This document shows, in pieces, positions 61,170-63,678 of a stretch of DNA of 63,678 nucleotides. A program made the translations under genes and the position numbers. This stretch comes from Clostridiales bacterium (lineage in GTDB: Bacteria > Bacillota > Clostridia > Lachnospirales > Lachnospiraceae): assembly GCA_021202925.1 (NCBI GenBank), contig JAJQCD010000022.1, forward strand, positions 1 through 63,678, in the 5' to 3' direction. Below the pieces are notes generated by a model, which did no database searches, was not told where the DNA came from, and was given only the letters and a program-made list of their open reading frames with translations. Each line of letters opens with the position of its first letter. Position 1 is the stretch's first letter.

Positions 61170-61199
61170 ATTATACCGCAAAAGCGGGGGAAATGTCAC
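61170..61199 (-). promoter_or_regulatory. Promoter of the APH-like gene
   Basis: Minus strand GTGACA (61194-61199), 18-base spacer, TATAAT (61170-61175). It overlaps the upstream hairpin at 61179-61209. Confidence 0.65.
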
Positions 61200-61209
61200 C
61201 CCGCTTTTG
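61179..61209. terminator. Hairpin overlapping the APH-like gene promoter
   Basis: CAAAAGCGGGG (61179-61189) / CCCCGCTTTTG (61199-61209), perfect 11-bp stem. It can terminate glgB transcription on the minus strand (arm ends in TTTTG). Confidence 0.6.
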
Positions 61210-61225
61210 TGTAAAATTTGTTCAT

Positions 61226-61280
61226 GATTCCGGGCGATGGCCTTTCGGTATTGATAACGAAAAAGACATCGTCCGGAATC
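61226..61280. terminator. Large hairpin downstream of glgB
   Basis: GATTCCGGGCGATG (61226-61239) pairs with CATCGTCCGGAATC (61267-61280), 14 positions with one G-U, enclosing a 27-base loop. No T run follows; it probably caps or protects the glgB 3' end. Confidence 0.5.
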
Positions 61281-61294
61281 GGATGGTTGTGTAA

Positions 61295-63214
61295 TTAATT
61301 GAATCGTAATACAGCCGCGCCGTACGCTGGCAGAGGAAGTGGAACGGAGTAAGGCTGGCCGTCGCATTCCTGTTTTTTGGCGCGAAGAACCGGCGGCTTG
61401 TCCGGCGATTTGTAAAGGCCGTGCTCGTTGTCCAGAATCAGCGTGTAGCTGCCGCGTTTCGGCACGCCGACGCGGTAATCCGGGCGTGCGACCGGCGTGA
61501 AATTGCAGACAAAGAGCAGACTCTTCCGGTGGTCGTGAGCGTAACGGATGAAGCTGAAGATGCTTCGGTCCCCGTCGTTGGCATTGACCCACTGGAATCC
61601 GTCCCAGTCGTCATCGGACTCAGAAAGGCAGGGGTATTTGCGATAGAGATGAAGCAGGTCGCGGAAGTAGTTCTGCAGATTTTTGTTCTGCGGTTCCCCG
61701 GCTTCCTCCCAGCTGAGGGCAACCTTTTCATCCCATTCGTGGCTCTGGCCGAATTCCTGTCCCATGAACAGAAGCTTCTTGCCCGGGTGGCCGATCATAT
61801 AGGTGTAGCCGACCTTCAGGTTTGCAAATTTGTCCGATGGGTAGCCGGGCATCTTATTGAGCATGGAACATTTGAGATGCACGACCTCGTCATGAGACAG
61901 AACCAGAATGTAATTCTCACTGGTGAAATAGGTCAGGCCGAAGGTCATTTTGTTGTGGTTAAATTTGCGGAAATACGGATCCAGCTTCATGTATTCCAGG
62001 AAATCATGCATCCAGCCCATATTCCACTTGAAAGTAAAGCCGAGGCCTCCGTCTTTCGGATCGTGTGTGACAAGAGGCCATGCCGTCGATTCTTCTGCGA
62101 TCATCATCGCGCCGTGTCCGCGCTGGACAATGATCGAGTTCAGATGGCGGAAAAATTCGATGGCTTCCAGGTTCTGATTGCCGCCGTATTCGTTGGGAAC
62201 CCACTGGCCATTCTGGCGCCCGTAATCAAGATAAAGCATGGAGGCGACAGCATCGACGCGCAGGCCGTCTACATGGTATTTGTTGACCCAGTAAAGGGCG
62301 TTGGCGATCAGGAAATTCGATACCTCCTTTTTGCCATAATCGAAGACCTTGGTGCCCCAGTCCGGGTGCTCGCCCTTTCTGGTATCTGCGTATTCATAGA
62401 GCGGTTCCCCGTCAAATTCGGCCAGGCCGTGAGCGTCTCTTGGGAAATGAGCCGGTACCCAGTCGAGGATGACGCCGATGCCCTTCCGGTGCATATAATT
62501 GACGAAATACATGAATTCTTCCGGCGTACCGTAACGGGAGGTGGGCGCGTAATATCCGGAGACCTGATAGCCCCAGGAACCGTCGAATGGATGCTCGGCA
62601 ATGCCCATCAGTTCTACATGGGTATAACCCATCTCCCGGACATAAGCGGCCAGCTCTTTTGCTGCTTCTTTGTATGTGTAGAAGCCGTTCTTCTCCTCAC
62701 GTTCTTTCTTCCTCCAGGAGCCGATATGTACCTCGTAGATGCTGAGCGGAGCCTTGCGGGGATTGGTCTGTTCGCGGGTTTCCATCCATGCCGCGTCCGA
62801 CCACTTGAATCGGGAAGTATCGGCAATGACAGAAGCGGTACCTGGGCGAAATTCCGCGGACTGTGCATAGGGATCGGCCTTCAGCAGGGTGTTCCCGGCC
62901 GCCGTGGTAACGGCAAATTTGTAGATCTGGCCAACGCCAAGGCCAGGTACGAAGGTTTCGTAGATGCCGGAGGTCTCCAGCGTTTTCATGGGCGTGGCTT
63001 CCGAATCCCAGCCGTTGAAATCCCCGACTACACTGACGGCCTTCGCATGAGGCGCCCAGACTGAAAAATAGGTTCCTTTTTGCCCGTCGATTTCCATCGG
63101 ATGGGCCCCCATTTTGTCGTAGATTTCGTAGTGAGTACCCTGGCCGTAAAGATAGCGGTCACTGTCTGTAAGGATGCCAAGACCGACTGATTTTTTCTTT
63201 TTTCTGACTGCCAT
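61295..63214 (-). CDS. glgB: 1,4-alpha-glucan branching enzyme
   Basis: A 639-residue protein of normal length. It has an N-terminal carbohydrate-binding/early-set domain (TYFSVWAPHAKAVSVVGDFNGWD), the GH13_9 barrel with nucleophile Asp in VDGLRVDAVASMLY, acid/base Glu in MMIAEESTAW, and transition-state Asp in LSHDEVVH, and a C-terminal beta domain. It forms alpha-1,6 branches in glycogen. It lies four bases downstream of a probable GH13 gene, co-directional, so the two likely form a glycogen/alpha-glucan operon; no glgA, glgC or glgP is in the window. Confidence 0.96.
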   Translation of the reverse strand: MAVRKKKKSVGLGILTDSDRYLYGQGTHYEIYDKMGAHPMEIDGQKGTYFSVWAPHAKAVSVVGDFNGWDSEATPMKTLETSGIYETFVPGLGVGQIYKFAVTTAAGNTLLKADPYAQSAEFRPGTASVIADTSRFKWSDAAWMETREQTNPRKAPLSIYEVHIGSWRKKEREEKNGFYTYKEAAKELAAYVREMGYTHVELMGIAEHPFDGSWGYQVSGYYAPTSRYGTPEEFMYFVNYMHRKGIGVILDWVPAHFPRDAHGLAEFDGEPLYEYADTRKGEHPDWGTKVFDYGKKEVSNFLIANALYWVNKYHVDGLRVDAVASMLYLDYGRQNGQWVPNEYGGNQNLEAIEFFRHLNSIIVQRGHGAMMIAEESTAWPLVTHDPKDGGLGFTFKWNMGWMHDFLEYMKLDPYFRKFNHNKMTFGLTYFTSENYILVLSHDEVVHLKCSMLNKMPGYPSDKFANLKVGYTYMIGHPGKKLLFMGQEFGQSHEWDEKVALSWEEAGEPQNKNLQNYFRDLLHLYRKYPCLSESDDDWDGFQWVNANDGDRSIFSFIRYAHDHRKSLLFVCNFTPVARPDYRVGVPKRGSYTLILDNEHGLYKSPDKPPVLRAKKQECDGQPYSVPLPLPAYGAAVLRFN

Positions 63215-63218
63215 TGTG

Positions 63219-63678
63219 TCAAACCTCCCTGATTTTCAGGACAACTCCGGAGTTGCCCGGTAATGTAAGATTCAGTCTTCCGTTTCTGACAGGAATGATG
63301 GTTCCGTCCATCAGGTTCTCCGCCTTTGCGGCGGACAGGGGGACAGGGACGCCGATCATGGCTTCCTCGCCGCCGCTGTTCGCTTCTGTGTTGGCAACCG
63401 TTCGCCTGACCCGGCGTGCGAAAGCATATTGCCGCGTTGTCAGTAACCGTTCCTGGTAACGATCTGCGTGGTACTCTTCACTGAGAGAGAAACCGGTGAG
63501 GCGAATCCGGGCCTCCACCGTGCTTTCCTTCTGTCGACGTCGTGAGCAGCGGCCTTTGTCCGTTCTTCCAGATGCTTGTATTGCTGTAACAGAAACTGAT
63601 AGCGAAGCTGCGCGGCATTCCACTCGTAAATCGAACAGTCGATCAGCGTTGGATCGACCTCCTGCTCAAAGTGGTTTT
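63219..63678 (-). CDS. C-terminal part of a probable GH13 alpha-glucosidase/amylase, with an apparent frame change
   Basis: The final about 60 codons read ANTEANSGGEEAMIGVPVP...LMDGTIIPVRNGRLNLTLPGNSGVVLKIREV, the beta-sandwich tail of GH13 enzymes. Upstream this frame becomes Arg-rich and protein-unlike beyond about 63540. Between 63676 and about 63540 a different minus-strand frame reads DPTLIDCSIYEWNAAQLRYQFLLQQYKHLEERTKAA, which looks coded. The gene therefore seems to shift frame, either a real lesion or an assembly error. The 5' part lies outside the window. Confidence 0.5.

Overview
The window reads as chromosome of a spore-forming Clostridia member, most likely Lachnospiraceae. The support is a SpoVAF/GerA-type germination protein, a GlpP-GlpK-GlpO glycerol operon ending in a DUF1667 protein, FMN riboswitches with intrinsic terminators, strong AGGAGG ribosome binding sites, frequent TTG starts, a DUF4250 protein, and choline-binding-like cell wall repeats. 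Base composition is moderate to high for the group. Species cannot be fixed from the sequence alone. No prophage, CRISPR array or complete insertion sequence is visible.

Layout. 1-2.6 kb: the 3' end of an Rpn-like gene, then a membrane-linked alpha/beta hydrolase whose leader carries a terminator. 2.9-13.8 kb: glpP-glpK-glpO-oxidoreductase-DUF1667, whose leader holds a terminator that GlpP probably overrides, followed by a 1708-residue secreted protein with a glycerophosphodiesterase domain that could feed the pathway. 14-15.3 kb: a TRAP permease remnant and a HAD phosphatase. 15.4-19.1 kb: ribDEBAH on the minus strand behind an FMN riboswitch with two tandem terminators. 19.2-20.6 kb: malic enzyme with a long structured leader. 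20.8-23.0 kb: spore germination protein, DUF4250 and a PF06541 membrane protein. 23.2-28.8 kb: plsC-pheA-ppx-ppk1.

29.0-35.3 kb holds five overlapping genes: response regulator, short-loop histidine kinase, large extracytoplasmic protein, ABC ATPase and ABC permease. This is the best candidate for an uncharacterised envelope-sensing or export system. 35.3-39.6 kb: HIT protein, an endolysin-like M15 peptidase whose start codon lies inside a perfect inverted repeat, a histidine phosphatase, and the ktrBA potassium system. 39.7-41.4 kb: a second FMN riboswitch driving ribU and a creatininase-family amidohydrolase, an unexpected pairing. 41.4-48.7 kb: an AAA/PD-(D/E)XK protein, an amylosucrase-like GH13 enzyme with a consensus cre site next to a LacI-type regulator, YitT, TrmO and a DNA glycosylase. 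48.7-52 kb: zur-znuACB with an operator. 52-55.3 kb: secreted purple-acid-type phosphatase, YibE/F protein and two identical tRNA-Lys genes. 55.4-57.2 kb: a nested palindromic element in the leader of a four-repeat PG-binding NlpC/P60 lipoprotein. 57.2-63.7 kb: a second two-component system, a small-molecule kinase-like protein, glgB, and the 3' end of a probable GH13 gene that seems to change frame.

Two themes recur. The first is leader-RNA control: GlpP-type antitermination, two FMN riboswitches, and several unexplained terminators or hairpins in leaders. The second is phosphate and phospholipid handling: glycerophosphodiester, glycerol-3-phosphate, polyphosphate, and a secreted phosphoesterase.
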